DNA of 60,566 bases from Mesostigma viride (GCA_009746045.1 RPFO01000087.1:1-60566); one strand, 5' to 3'; shown: positions 20,194-34,939, counted from the first letter of the stretch. Program-made: numbers and translations. Notes: generated by a model not told the origin, from the letters alone.

Positions 20194-21124
20194 CGTAAGA
20201 ATTGTCTTGCGAAATGAAAGCTTAGCCGTATGCACTGTTCTGAAAAATCTGATTTGTAAAAATGGAGAAAAAAAAAAAAAAGGGAAAAAAACAAAAAAAA
20301 AAGAACCCTGAAAACTGACATGCCGCAAAAAGGATTCGACACGGCGACTGCCGGTCTCATCCAGGTATTGGAGTAGGGTGTAGATCCCCACCGGGGGTGT
20401 AGATCCCCCTGCTATTCGCTCGAACAGTTCTGGATGTACCATCCTACATGCTATTGTACAATATATAGTGGTAACGGAGAAAAAAAATGAAGAGACGACA
20501 AAAATGCCTTTGCACCAATAGGAGTCGACACTGCGTGTTCAGACTCCAAGTACTCGGGCACCCACACCTGCCGGGGGAGTACATTGTAATGCTATTCACT
20601 AGAACAGTTCCGGATGTAGCGTTAGTGATGATGTTGTACAATATATTCCAATCACGTTTGTCAGAGTGTGCGTTTTTCCGACATGTAGGGCAGGTTGTAC
20701 AACATTCTGTGCGCCAACCATGTGTACTACATGTATCGATTAGTATCACTACATGTATATTCCGTCATGATCGCAGGATTAGTAACTACTGGGCTACATG
20801 TTAGTGTACCCTTACTAGGCTACTATGTAGAACCTTCAGAACCTGATTCTACCTTCCAAAATTCTAATTATGCGCCATGGATCAGTTCTGAAATGTAGAA
20901 CGAGCCTACGTGGAGGGCATGACATCAGTCCAGCTGGCACCGCCGCGCACCATGACCGAGGGAACACGCCGTCACGTGCATGTAATGCAATGTTTGGAGA
21001 CGACGGGCATGCATGCATGGTTAATTTTTGGCGGCGAATATTTTCCGCGCCAAAAAAATTCCGCGGTACCCTCCGTACCGTGAAAAGTGGGTGCACGGTG
21101 CGCGCACCCCTTGCGGAAGTGGCC
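20194..21124. other. Non-coding spacer with short direct repeats
   Basis: Segments at ~20411–20466 and ~20592–20647 share GCTATTC…GAACAGTTC…GGATGTA…TTGTACAATATAT and relate to the foldback arm (GCTATTCGCTTCGAACAGTT). The rest shows A-runs near 20270–20300 and no supported gene. Confidence 0.5.
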
Positions 21125-22194
21125 ATGGCGACTGCTTTTAGACGAAACGTGACAAATCTGGCTCGCGGAAAGCAGAAAAAATGCTCGATTCTTGGAGAAA
21201 ATTAGTTACTGATTCTAATTTATGGTGGGATAGTTGCGATCTATAATGTCGCGGGCTCTTTTTCTTTACCATCGGCAGGGGGGTCCGGCCTGAATTTCTG
21301 TCGGGATGAATAAAGTATAATTGATGCCTGCAGGTGTGATTGTCGATTGTTGCCAGTTTTGATGGTCCTAATGGAAGCTAGTTTAATGATGTTTCTAAAG
21401 CCGTAAAAATTCCCGCTGCTATCTTTACCTTTCCCGTCATTTTGCGGTAAGATAACATTAGGCCTGCGCCATGCGCGCCCGACCTCTCCATGAAAGGGTG
21501 GCCTTTCTTGTGCGCCTGGGCACGAATAAATGCCCGTTATGGTACGTTCTTGTATTAAACGTCCTAAGATAGCGCTTTCCTGCTTTCTTACCTCGTTGAG
21601 CGTAAGCTTTTTGCCTTCTTTCCGGCCAGATGCAGCCATGAAGTTGCGGGTCCTGGCGCTGCATCGCTGGATTCCTGGATGTTTTTAAGCAAGTTCGTCT
21701 GTGACGTGGCTGGCTTGCTGCAGCGCGTGGCCCACAACCTGTCGGGAAGGTGTAATGCTTTTATTTCCATGCTTCTCTGAAATTTCTTTTGCTTTATAGA
21801 CAGTTGTGTTCGAGGAAATTCACGCGGTCTTCCTAAGCAGCGGCATCATTTTCCCCAGACACTGACGAGCTGGCACCTGTCTCCTAAAGAGAGCGGCTCG
21901 TGCTTGTTAGAAAGGAGGCAGTGTGCATTTTGCGGGACACAATGCTTTGGTGGCACATGCGTCAGGTAGGCTGTTCCAATGGTCTCTTCACCTTTCCCAC
22001 TGAGTAAATGTTAGCATTTGTCATGCTAACCAGAGCAGCTAGCCACAGGTTGGCTGGATAAAAAGTCAGCTTATTTTCTCTTTATATACTGCGTGTGTGG
22101 TCCTCCACGTGTCCGGCTTGTTGGGCATTTTGGAAGAGGGTTTATAATGTGTTGTTGGGTGGAACAACTTGGTTGTTGGCACAAAATCACACAT
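21125..22194 (+). repeat. Giant inverted repeat, left arm
   Basis: It is the inverted complement of 46281–47365. By eye about 95% of bases match in the stretch I compared (21241–21460), with one block of ~80 bp unchanged. The outer end starts ATGGCG…ACTGC and the inner end finishes CACAAAATCACACAT. Similarity stops abruptly at both ends. No target duplication was found beside the outer ends. Confidence 0.9.
21241..21700 (-). pseudogene. Arm-encoded ORF, left copy with premature stop
   Basis: The same frame as the right-arm ORF at 46665–47246, e.g. GRKEGKKLTLNEVRKQ, ERTITGIYSCPGAQE and ILPQNDGKGKDSSGNFYGF. An in-frame TAA breaks it where the right arm has a lysine codon (ELA*KHPGI against ELAKRHPGI). 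An ATG-initiated remnant runs from 21639. No domain is recognised. Confidence 0.5.
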
Positions 22195-22289
22195 TATTAG
22201 CCTGAGATAGGCATGACATATGCTGCTCAGGCGTGTCGTCCTACCAGCCTTGTTGTTAAGGGTAGACTCACAAGGCTGGCTGTGCCGAT
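22195..22289. other. Unassigned gap, left arm to minisatellite
   Basis: A short unique sequence with no feature. The right arm has no counterpart; there the satellite abuts the arm directly. Confidence 0.5.
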
Positions 22290-23085
22290 GGAGGGGTGGG
22301 GCGTGCTAGCCCCCCCCCACACCCACGCATGCATGCTAGCCCACCCCCACACCCACGCATGCATGCTAGCCCCGGCCCCGGCCCCCCCACACCCACGCAT
22401 GCATGCTAGCCCCCCCCCACACCCACGCATGCATGCTAGCCCACACTCACACCCACGCATGCATGCTAGCCCACCCCCACACCCACGCATGCATGCTAGC
22501 CCCCCCACACACCCACGCATGCATGCCAGCCCCCCCACACACCCACGCATGCATGACCGCCCCCCCCCACACCCACGCATGCATGCTAGCCCACCCCCAC
22601 ACCCACGCATGCATGCTAGCCCCCCCACACACCCACGCATGATGCCAGCCCCCCACACACCCACGCATGCATGACAGCCCCCCCACACACCCACGCATGC
22701 ATGCTAGCCCCCCACACACACCCACGCATGCATGCCAGCCCCCATACACACCCACGCATGCATGCCAGCCCCCCCCCACACTTACGCATGCATGCTAGCC
22801 CCCCACACACACCCACGCATGCATGCCAGCCCCCCCCCACACCCACGCATGCATGCCAGCCCCCCCCCACACTTACGCATGCATGCTAGCCCCCCACACA
22901 CACCCACGCATGCATGCCAGCCCCCCCCACACCCACGCATGCAGGCTAGCCCAACCCCACACCCACGCATGCATGCCAGCCCACCCCCACACCCACGCGT
23001 GCATGCCAGCCCACCCCCACACCCACGCATGCATGCCAGCCCACCCCCACACCCACGCGTGCATGCCAGCCCACCCCTAGCTTGA
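22290..23085 (+). repeat. ~30-bp minisatellite
   Basis: Tandem units of CACACCCACGCATGCATGCT plus AGCCC and a short C/A tract, most 29–30 bp. Units contain the self-complementary hexamers GCATGC, ATGCAT and (often) GCTAGC, and alternating CA/CG tracts. Confidence 0.95.
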
Positions 23086-23103
23086 GCGTGCTTGTAAAGT
23101 TTT

Positions 23104-23345
23104 TGCATGGTTTATTAAAATGAGTGGAATATGTATTTATTGCATTAAATGTTAATTTTATCATGAATGAAAATGGTCAACATTGCCGAAGTGCCCCTAA
23201 ATTGCTCAATATTGTGTGCTCAAGAATTCAATGAGGATTGTCATCATGGAAACCCGCACAAATTCACGATTCCGGGCATGCATGTGAAAGTATCAAGAAC
23301 AATTTTCAATTAAGAATGGTATCTCATTGTTCCATGAATCAATAT
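23104..23345 (+). repeat. Dispersed repeat, copy 2
   Basis: Similar to 5008–5235, with the same order of conserved blocks (TTTTATCATGAATGAA, AAGTGCCCCTAAATT, GGGCATGCATGTGAAAGT, AATGGTATCTCATT). No coding potential. Confidence 0.7.
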
Positions 23346-26291
23346 GACTCCATGTACGTAGACAAGCCATGATGACCCCATGGGAGCCTAAATCCTCATC
23401 ATTAAATACATAAATGCCACCCATGTACGTAGACGGGCCATGATGACACCAATGGAGCCTGAATCCTCATCATTAATTACATAAATGCCAACCATGTACA
23501 TACACGGGCAATGATGACACCATGGGAGCCTGAATCCTCATCATTAAATACATAAATGCCAACCATGTACGTAGGCCAGCCATGATGACACTATGGGAGC
23601 CTGAATCCTCATCATTAATTTCATACATGCCAACAACACGTAGACGGGCCATAATGACACCACGGGAGCCTGAATCCTCATCATTTATTTTATGAGACAT
23701 CCATGTACGTAGGCCAGCCATGATGACACCATGGGAGCCTGAATCCTCATCATTTTTTTTCTGAGACATCCATGTACGTAGGCCAGCCATGATGACACCA
23801 TGGGAGCCTGAATCCTCATCATTAAATACATACATGCCATCCATGTACGTAGACAGGCCATGATGACACCATGGGAGCCTGAATCCTCATCATTAATTAC
23901 ATAAATGCCAACCATGTACGTAGACGGGCCATGATGACACCATGGGAGCCTGAATCCTCATCATTTTTTTTATGAGACATCCATGTACGTAGGCCAGCCA
24001 TGATGACACCATGGGAGCCTGAATCCTCGTCATTTTTTTTTCTTTGACATCCATGTACGTAGACGGGCCATGATGACACCATGGGAGCCTGAATCCTCAT
24101 CATTAATTACATACATGCCAACAATGTAGGTAGACAAGCCATGATGACACCATGGGAGCCTGAATCCTCATCATTTTTTTAATGAGACATCCATGTACAT
24201 ACGTAGGCCAGCCATGATGACACCATGGGAGCCTGAATCCTCATCATTTTTTTCTTTGACATCCATGTACGTAGGCCAGCCATGATGACACCATGGGAGC
24301 CTGAATCCTCCTCATTAATTACATAAATGCCAACCAGGTACGTAGACAAGCCATGATGACCCCATGGGAGCCTAAATCCTCATCATTAAATACATAAATG
24401 CCACCCATGTACGTAGACGGGCCATGATGACACCATGGGAGCCTGAATCCTCATCATTAATTACATAAATGCCAACCATGTACATACACGGGCAATGATG
24501 ACACCATGGGAGCCTGAATCCTCATCATTAAATACATAAATGCCAACCATGTACGTAGGCCAGCCATGATGACACTATGGGAGCCTGAATCCTCATCATT
24601 AATTTCATACATGCCAACAACACGTAGACGGGCCATAATGACACCACGGGAGCCTGAATCCTCATCATTTATTTTATGAGACATCCATGTACGTAGGCCA
24701 GCCATGATGACACCATGGGAGCCTGAATCCTCATCATTTTTTTTCTGAGACATCCATGTACGTAGGCCAGCCATGATGACACCATGGGAGCCTGAATCCT
24801 CATCATTAAATACATACATGCCATCCATGTACGTAGACAGGCCATGATGACACCATGGGAGCCTGAATCCTCATCATTAATTACATAAATGCCAACCATG
24901 TACGTAGACGGGCCATGATGACACCATGGGAGCCTGAATCCTCATCATTTTTTTTATGAGACATCCATGTACGTAGGCCAGCCATGATGACACCATGGGA
25001 GCCTGAATCCTCGTCATTTTTTTTCTTTGACATCCATGTACGTAGACAGGCCATGATGACACCATGGGAGCCTGAATCCTCATCATTAATTACATACATG
25101 CCAACAATGTAGGTAGACAAGCCATGATGACACCATGGGAGCCTGAATCCTCATCATTTTTTTAATGAGACATCCATGTACATACGTAGGCCAGCCATGA
25201 TGACACCATGGGAGCCTGAATCCTCATCATTTTTTTTCTTTGACATCCATGTACGTAGGCCAGCCATGATGACACCATGGGAGCCTGAATCCTCCTCATT
25301 AATTACATAAATGCCAACCAGGTACGTAGACAAGCCATGATGACCCCATGGGAGCCTGAATCCTCATCATTAATTACATAAATGCCATCCATGTACGTAG
25401 ACGGGCCATGATGACACCATGGGAGCCTGAATCCTCATCATTAATTACATAAATGCCATCCATGTACGTAGACGGGCCATGATGACACCATGGGAGCCTG
25501 AATCCTCATCATTAATTACATAAATGCCATTCATGTACGTAGACGGGCCATGATGACACCATGGGAGCCTGAATCCTCATCATTAAAAAAGTACATGCCA
25601 TCCATGTACGTAGGCCAGCCATGATGACACCATGGGAGCCTAAATCCTCCTCATGAATTACATAAATGCCAACCATGTACGTAGACAAGCCATGATGACA
25701 CCATGGGAGCCTGAATCCTCATCATTAATTACATAAATGCCATCCATGTACGTACACAGGCGATGATGACACCATGGGAGCCTGAATCCTCATCATTTAC
25801 TATTCCTTGACATCCATGTACGTAGACGGGCCATGATGACACCATGGGAGCCTGAATCCTCCTCATTAATTACATAAATGCCAACCAGGTACGTAGACAA
25901 GCCATGATGACCCCATGGGAGCCTGAATCCTCATCATTAATTACATAAATGCCATCCATGTACGTAGACGGGCCATGATGACACCATGGGAGCCTGAATC
26001 CTCATCATTAATTACATAAATGCCATTCATGTACGTAGACGGGCCATGATGACACCATGGGAGCCTGAATCCTCATCATTAAAAAAGTACATGCCATCCA
26101 TGTACGTAGGCCAGCCATGATGACACCATGGGAGCCTAAATCCTCCTCATGAATTACATAAATGCCAACCATGTACGTAGGCCAGCCATGGAGACACCAT
26201 GGGAGCCTGAATCCTCCTCATTAATTACATAAATGCCAACCATGTACGTAGACAAGCCATGATGACACCATGGGAGCCTGAATCCTCATCA
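23346..26291 (-). repeat. ~70-bp satellite, left block (minus orientation)
   Basis: The unit read on the minus strand has a constant core, GATGAGGATTCAGGCTCCCA, then TGGTGTCATCATGGC, CGTCTACGTACATGG, and one of a few recurring variable ends. Two ~984-bp stretches (from ~23350 and ~24334) repeat the same order of variant units almost identically, so the array has higher-order structure. Confidence 0.95.
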
Positions 26292-28017
26292 TTAACTCGT
26301 CGTCTGTCCCTGGTCCTAATTTTAGGACTGAGTTCAACTCAGTCCTAATTTTAGGACCTGATTTTGAGGTTTTGTAGAAAATTCGCCCCGGTCGGAATAT
26401 TTGGCAGAAAATTTTTCTCAAAATTTATTCAAATACTACTTGAAAAGATCTTTCTTGGACATATTTTTGGGATTTTTTTGGATTTGGTTTGGGCGTCTAA
26501 CCGTACGGTGAAAGTACAGGTGGTAAGGGTACATTTTCACGCGAAACGTGAGTTCCGGAAATGCACGACCTAGCCATGGCGGCTTGCGCCCATGCACGCA
26601 GTTTACGTTTTCGGACGATTTTGCGGGCCAAACCCAGGAAATAGATTATTTATGTCCTAAAGATGATACAAGTGAATTTTAACCTCGCGGGGATGCGATT
26701 TACTGGGTGTCGGCACTGTTCTTGCTGGAAAAATCTGCGATTAGGCAGGTCGACGGAATGGATTACTACAATTGATTCCCGGATCAAATCGAAGGGTTTA
26801 TAGGTTTCTTTCTACCTTTTATCATGTATTGTCGTAGATTAAGTCTAGTGGCAGTAAAGATTTGATGATTTCGACCACTCTGTCACGTCATGGTTTGTGT
26901 GCCGCAAAGTGCCACTTTTGCAGGCACCGCCTGGGCCAAGGTAACGCCAGCCGTGCCAGGTAAAGCTGGAATATCGCTGCTTCATCGTTTCTTGGTATTC
27001 TTACATGAGTTTAAGCTTGCGATGCGCTGTCAGTTTTGAGTCTTGCTGCTCTTTCTTGACCGTTGCCTGCCCCTCTCTAAAACCATCTTTTTAGATGATC
27101 TTACCAGGCATTTGCCTTACCGTAGCGTGGCTGTACAAGGTTTTAGGTGCTGAATGGGTTAAAACACTTTCATAGATGTTAGTTATTCTCTTGCTATGTT
27201 CATACTGCATGATTGTGTGGTCATGGGCTGCGTCAAGGGTACTGTCAAGCTTATACGGGTGAGTGAAAAATCATGGTGATAAACCACTGTCATCATGTGC
27301 CAGCAGGTATCTTGGCCATGTCATGGCAAGGTAATACAGTTTTATCCATGTCCATTCTTGTAAAGAACAATTAAATGTGACTAACCTACCCATTATATCG
27401 GTGGTTATTACTTATAATACATCCCTTTGTAGCTACGTATCCATACGCATTCCCTACATGCATGCATAGGCTTTCACACATACTAAGGTACAATATAACT
27501 GCAATATGATGATGCAAGTATGTTTTCCTATTATGCCTGAAGGGAAATGGGCTGATTGACATGGTTTGTGGCCACGCTACTATGTAGTATGACCGCACTT
27601 ACATGCTTGCAAATTTCTAGCATGGCCCAGTCCTATGTATAGGACTGGCAGTATTTGGCGTGTTTCAGGCAGTGCCAGTGGCCAAATTGAGTCCAGTTTT
27701 TTGCCACAGGTCAAGAACTATATTGTTTACATGCCTGTATTTTTTTAACATGCATATGGAATTTATTCAATTTTTGCCACTCATGCTACCACACAAAAAT
27801 GCAAATTCGCCGACGGTGCCATACATCCATGTAATTTTTAGGAGTTTGGGTCAAGTTTTCACTGATGTAGTATTTTTGCCAGCAAGAGGACATCAAATAC
27901 TCCATAGACCCACATCTAAGCATCTTGGATGGACCCCCCACCTAGTCACTACACACGGTTGAAAAAGGTCAACTCAGTCCTATTATTAGGACTGAGTTGG
28001 GACAGACGACGAGTTAA
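26292..28017. mobile_element. TTAA-flanked non-autonomous DNA transposon (piggyBac-type)
   Basis: It is bounded by TTAA at 26292–26295 and 28014–28017. Just inside is the perfect 15-bp inverted repeat CTCGTCGTCTGTCCC (26296–26310) and its complement (27999–28013). Both ends also carry a subterminal inverted motif with GGACTGAGTT, shared with the ends of the piggyBac copy at 51.06–54.39 kb. There is no ORF of transposase length. Removing it restores an uninterrupted TCATTAATTACAT satellite junction. Confidence 0.8.
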
Positions 28018-31000
28018 TTACATGGATGGCATTTATGTATTTAATGATGAGGATTCAGGCTCCCATGGTGTCATCATGGCTTGTCTACCTACATGGTTGG
28101 CATTTATGTAACCTGAATCCTCTCATTAAAAAAATGAAGAGGATTCAGGCTCCATTGGTGTCATCATGGCTGGCCTACGTACATGGATGTCAAGGAATAG
28201 TAAATGATGAGGATTCAGGCTCCCATGGTGTCATCATGGCTTGTCTACGTACATGGTTGGCATTTATGTAATTAATGAGGAGGATTCAGGCTCCCATGGT
28301 GTCTCCATGGCTGGCCTACGTACATGGATGGCATTTATGTATTTAATGATGAGGATTCAGGCTCCCATGGTGTCATCATGGCTTGTCTACCTACATGGTT
28401 GGCATTTATGTAACCTGAATCCTCTCATTAAGAAAATGAAGAGGATTCAGGCTCCCATGGTGTCTCCATGGCCCGTCTACGTACATGAATGGCAAGTATG
28501 TAATTAATGATGAGGATTCAGGCTCCCATGGTGTCATCATGGCCCGTCTACGTACATGGATGGCATTTATGTAATTAATGATGAGGATTCAGGCTCCCAT
28601 GGTGTCATCATGGCCCGTCTACGTACATGGATGTCAAGGAATAGTAAATGATGAGGATTCAGGCTCCCATGGTGTCTCCATGGCCCGTCTACGTACATGA
28701 ATGGCAAGTATGTAATTAATGATGAGGATTCAGGCTCCCATGGTGTCATCATGGCCTGTCTACGTACATGGATGGCATGTATGTATTTAATGATGAGGAT
28801 TCAGGCTCCCATGGTGTCATCATGGCTTGTCTACCTACATGGTTGGCATTTATGTAACCTGAATCCTCTCATTAAAAAAATGAAGAGGATTCAGGCTCCA
28901 TTGGTGTCATCATGGCTGGCCTACGTACATGGATGTCAAGGAATAGTAAATGATGAGGATTCAGGCTCCCATGGTGTCATCATGGCTTGTCTACGTACAT
29001 GGTTGGCATTTATGTAATTAATGAGGAGGATTCAGGCTCCCATGGTGTCTCCATGGCTGGCCTACGTACATGGATGGCATTTATGTATTTAATGATGAGG
29101 ATTCAGGCTCCCATGGTGTCATCATGGCTTGTCTACCTACATGGTTGGCATTTATGTAACCTGAATCCTCTCATTAAGAAAATGAAGAGGATTCAGGCTC
29201 CCATGGTGTCTCCATGGCCCGTCTACGTACATGAATGGAAAGTATGTAATTAATGATGAGGATTCAGGCTCCCATGGTGTCATCATGGCCCGTCTACGTA
29301 CATGGATGGCATTTATGTAATTAATGATGAGGATTCAGGCTCCCATGGTGTCATCATGGCCCGTCTACGTACATGGATGTCAAGGAATAGTAAATGATGA
29401 GGATTCAGGCTCCCATGGTGTCTCCATGGCCCGTCTACGTACATGAATGGCAAGTATGTAATTAATGATGAGGATTCAGGCTCCCATGGTGTCATCATGG
29501 CCTGTCTACGTACATGGATGGCATGTATGTATTTAATGATGAGGATTCAGGCTCCCATGGTGTCTCCATGGCTGGCCTACGTACATGGATGGCATTTATG
29601 TAATTAATGATGAGGATTCAGGCTCCCATGGTGTCATCATGGCCCGTCTACGTACATGGATGTCAAGGAATAGTAAATGATGAGGATTCAGGCTCCCATG
29701 GTGTCATCATGGCTTGTCTACGTACATGGTTGGCATTTATGTAATTAATGAGGAGGATTCAGGCTCCCATGGTGTCATCATGGCTTGTCTACGTACATGG
29801 TTGGCATTTATGTAATTAATGATGAGGATTCAGGCTCCCATGGTGTCTCCATGGCTGGCCTACGTACATGAATGGCATTTATGTAATTAATGATGAGGAT
29901 TCAGGCTCCCATGGTGTCATCATGGCCCGTCTACGTACATGGATGGCATTTATGTAATTAATGATGAGGATTCAGGCTCCCATGGGGTCATCATGGCTTG
30001 TCTACGTACATGGTTGGCATTTATGTAATTAATGAGGAGGATTCAGGCTCCCATGGTGTCTCCATGGCTGGCCTACGTACATGGATGTCAAGGAATAGTA
30101 AATGATGAGGATTCAGGCTCCCATGGTGTCATCATGGCCTGTCTACGTACATGGATGGCATGTATGTAATTAATGATGAGGATTCAGGCTCCCATGGTGT
30201 CATCATGGCTTGTCTACGTACATGGTTGGCATTTATGTAATTAATGAGGAGGATTCAGGCTCCCATGGTGTCATCATGGCTTGTCTACGTACATGGTTGG
30301 CATTTATGTAATTAATGAGGAGGTTTCAGGCTCCCATGGTGTCTCCATGGCTGGCCTACGTACATGGATGGCATTTATGTATTTAATGATGAGGATTCAG
30401 GCTCCCATGGTGTCATCATGGCTTGTCTACCTACATGGTTGGCATTTATGTAACCTGAATCCTCTCATTAAGAAAATGAAGAGGATTCAGGCTCCCATGG
30501 TGTCTCCATGGCCCGTCTACGTACATGAATGGAAAGTATGTAATTAATGATGAGGATTCAGGCTCCCATGGTGTCATCATGGCCCGTCTACGTACATGGA
30601 TGGCATTTATGTAATTAATGATGAGGATTTAGGCTCCATTGGTGTCATCATGGCCCGTCTACGTACATGGATGTCAAGGAATAGTAAATGATGAGGATTC
30701 AGGCTCCCATGGTGTCTCCATGGCCCGTCTACGTACATGAATGGCAAGTATGTAATTAATGATGAGGATTCAGGCTCCCATGGTGTCATCATGGCCTGTC
30801 TACGTACATGGATGGCATGTATGTATTTAATGATGAGGATTCAGGCTCCCATGGTGTCTCCATGGCTGGCCTACGTACATGGATGGCATTTATGTAATTA
30901 ATGAGGAGGATTTAGGCTCCCATGGTGTCATCAATGCCCGTCTACGTACATGGTTGGCATATATGTAATTAATGATGAGGATTCAGGCTCCAATGGTGTC

Positions 31001-34000
31001 ATCATGGCCCGTCTACGTACATGGATGTCAAGGAATAGTAAATGATGAGGATTCAGGCTCCCATGGTGTCATCATGGCTTGTCTACGTACATGGTTGGCA
31101 TTTATGTAATTAACGAGGAGGATTCAGGCTCCCATGGTGTCTGCATGGCTGGCCTACGTACATGGATGTCAAGGAATAGTAAATGATGAGGATTCAGGCT
31201 CCCATGGTGTCATCATGGCCCGTGTACGTACATGGATGGCATGTATGTAATTAATGATGAGGATTCAGGCTCCCATGGTGTCATCATGGCCCGTCTACGT
31301 ACATGGATGTCAAAGAAAAAAAAATGATGAGGATTCAGGCTCCCATGGTGTCATCATGGCTGGCCTACGTACATGGATGTCTCATAAAAAAAATGATGAG
31401 GATTCAGGCTCCCATGGTGTCATCATGGCCCGTCTACGTACATGGTTGGCATTTTTGTAATTAATGATGAGGATTCAGGCTCCCATGGTGTCATCATGGC
31501 TGGCCTACGTACATGGATGTTTCATAAAAAAAATGATGAGGATTCAGGCTCCCATGGTGTCATCATGGCCCGTCTACGTACATGGTTGGCATTTATGTAA
31601 TTAATGAAGAGGATTCAGGCTCCCATGGTGTCATCATGGCCCGTCTACGTACATGGATGTCAAGGAATAGTAAATGATGAGGATTCAGGCTCCCATGGTG
31701 TCATCATGGCTTGTCTACGTACATGGTTGGCATTTATGTAATTAACGAGGAGGATTCAGGCTCCATTGGTGTCATCATGGCTGGCCTACGTACATGGATG
31801 TCAAGGAATAGTAAATGATGAGGATTCAGGCTCCCATGGTGTCATCATGGCTTGTCTACGTACATGGTTGGCATTTATGTAATTAATGAGGAGGATTCAG
31901 GCTCCCATGGTGTCTCCATGGCTGGCCTACGTACATGGATGGCATTTATGTATTTAATGATGAGGATTCAGGCTCCCATGGTGTCATCATGGCTTGTCTA
32001 CCTACATGGTTGGCATTTATGTAACCTGAATCCTCTCATTAAAAAAATGAAGAGGATTCAGGCTCCATTGGTGTCATCATGGCTGGCCTACGTACATGGA
32101 TGTCAAGGAATAGTAAATGATGAGGATTCAGGCTCCCATGGTGTCATCATGGCTTGTCTACGTACATGGTTGGCATTTATGTAATTAATGAGGAGGATTC
32201 AGGCTCCCATGGTGTCTCCATGGCTGGCCTACGTACATGGATGCCATTTATGTAATTAATGATGAGGATTCAGGCTCCCATGGTGTCATCATCGCCCGTC
32301 TACGTACATGGATGGCATTTATGTAATTAATGATGAGGATTCAGGCTCCCATGGTGTCATCATGGCCCGTCTACGTACATGGATGTCAAGGAATAGTAAA
32401 TGATGAGGATTCAGGCTCCCATGGTGTCTCCATGGCCCGTCTACGTACATGAATGGCAAGTATGTAATTAATGATGAGGATTCAGGCTCCCATGGTGTCA
32501 TCATGGCCCGTCTACGTACATGGATGTCATTTATGTAATTAATGATGAGGATTCAGGCTCCCATGTTGTCTCCATGGCTGGCCTACGTACATGGTTGGCA
32601 TTTATGTAATTCATGAGGAGGATCTAGGCTCCCATGGTGTCATCATGGCTTGTCTACGTACATGGTTGGCATTTATGTAATTAATGATGAGGATTCAGGC
32701 TCCCATGGTGTCTCCATGGCTGGCCTACGTACATGGATGTCAAGGAATAGTAAATGATGAGGATTCAGGCTCCCATGGGGTCATCATGGCTTGTCTACGT
32801 ACATGGTTGGCATTTATGTAATTAATGAGGAGGATTCAGGCTCCCATGGTGTCTCCATGGCTGGCCTACGTACATGGATGTCAAGGAATAGTAAAGGATG
32901 AGGATTCAGGCTCCCATGGTGTCATCATGGCCTGTCTACGTACATGGATGGCATGTATGTAATTAATGATGAGGATTCAGGCCCATGGTGTCATCATGGC
33001 TTGTCTACGTACATGGTTGGCATTTATGTAATTAATGAGGAGGATTCAGGCTCCCATGGTGTCATCATGGCTTGTCTACGTACATGGTTGGCATTTATGT
33101 AATTAATGATGAGGATTCAGGCTCCCATGGTGTCTCCATGGCTGGCCTACGTACATGAATGGCATTTATGTAATTAATGATGAGGATTCAGGCTCCCATG
33201 GTGTCATCATGGCCCGTCTACGTACATGGATGGCATTTATGTAATTAATGATGAGGATTCAGGCTCCCATGGGGTCATCATGGCTTGTCTACGTACATGG
33301 TTGGCATTTATGTAATTAATGAGGAGGATTCAGGCTCCCATGGTGTCTCCATGGCTGGCCTACGTACATGGATGTCAAGGAATAGTAAATGATGAGGATT
33401 CAGGCTCCCATGGTGTCATCATGGCCTGTCTACGTACATGGATGGCATGTATGTAATTAATGATGAGGATTCAGGCTCCCATGGTGTCATCATGGCTTGT
33501 CTACGTACATGGTTGGCATTTATGTAATTAATGAGGAGGATTCAGGCTCCCATGGTGTCATCATGGCTTGTCTACGTACATGGTTGGCATTTATGTAATT
33601 AATGATGAGGATTCAGGCTCCCATGGTGTCTCCATGGCTGGCCTACGTACATGGATGTCAAGGAATAGTAAATGATGAGGATTCAGGCTCCCATGGTGTC
33701 ATCATGGCCCGTGTACGTACATGGATGGCATGTATGTAATTAATGAGGAGGATTCAGGCTCCCATGGTGTCATCATGGCCTGTCTACGTACATGGATGTC
33801 AAAGAAAAAGAAATGATGAGGATTCAGGCTCCCATGGTGTCATCATGGCTGGCCTACGTACATGGATGTCTCATAAAATAAATGATGAGGATTCAGGCTC
33901 CCATGGTGTCATCATGGCTTGTCTACCTACATTGTTGGCATGTATGTAATTAATGATGAGGATTCAGGCTCCCATGGTGTCATCATGGCCCGTCTACGTA

Positions 34001-34939
34001 CATGGATGTCAAAGAAAAAAAAATGACGAGGATTCAGGCTCCCATGGTGTCATCATGGCCCGTGTACGTACATGGATGGCATTTATGTAATTAATGATGA
34101 GGATTCAGGCTCCCATGGTGTCATCATGGCTTGTCTACGTACATGAATGGCATTTATGTAATTAATGAGGAGGATTCAGGCTCCCATGGTGTCTCCATGG
34201 CTGGCCTACGTACATGGATGTCAAGGAATAGTAAATGATGAGGATTCAGGCTCCCATGGTGTCATCATGGCCCGTGTACGTACATGGATGGCATGTATGT
34301 AATTAATGAGGAGGATTCAGGCTCCCATGGTGTCATCATGGCTGGCCTACGTACATGGATGTCAAAGAAAAAGAAATGATGAGGATTCAGGCTCCCATGG
34401 TGTCATCATGGCTGGCCTACGTACATGGATGTCTCATAAAATAAATGATGAGGATTCAGGCTCCCATGGTGTCATCATGGCTTGTCTACCTACATTGTTG
34501 GCATGTATGTAATTAATGATGAGGATTCAGGCTCCCATGGTGTCATCATGGCCCGTCTACGTACATGGATGTCAAAGAAAAAAAAATGACGAGGATTCAG
34601 GCTCCCATGGTGTCATCATGGCCCGTGTACGTACATGGATGGCATTTATGTAATTAATGATGAGGATTCAGGCTCCCATGGTGTCATCATGGCTTGTCTA
34701 CGTACATGAATGGCATTTATGTAATTAATGAGGAGGATTCAGGCTCCCATGGTGTCTCCATGGCTGGCCTACGTACATGGATGTCAAGGTATAGTAAATA
34801 ATGAGGATTCAGGCTCCCATGGTGTCATCATGGCCCGTCTACGTACATGGATGGCATTTATGTAATTAATGATGAGGATTCAGGCTCCCATGGTGTCATC
34901 ATGGCCCGTCTACGTACATGGATGTCAAGGAATAGTAAA
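28018..34939 (+). repeat. ~70-bp satellite, right block part 1 (plus orientation)
   Basis: Same unit as the left block but inverted, 70–71 bp. At least five recurring variable ends occur: GGCATTTATGTAATTAAT, GTCAAGGAATAGTAAAT, GTCAAAGAAAAAAAAAT, GTCTCATAAAAAAAAT, and a form with an inverted AACCTGAATCCTCTCATT piece. Higher-order blocks recur, e.g. offsets of ~746 bp (28241 and 28987) and ~563 bp (33743 and 34306). Short open frames are artefacts. Confidence 0.95.

Noticed and set aside
22213-23108. Open frames rich in HPRMHASPP or CMRGCGG
   Set aside because: They come from the ~30-bp minisatellite and read on both strands because of its periodicity.
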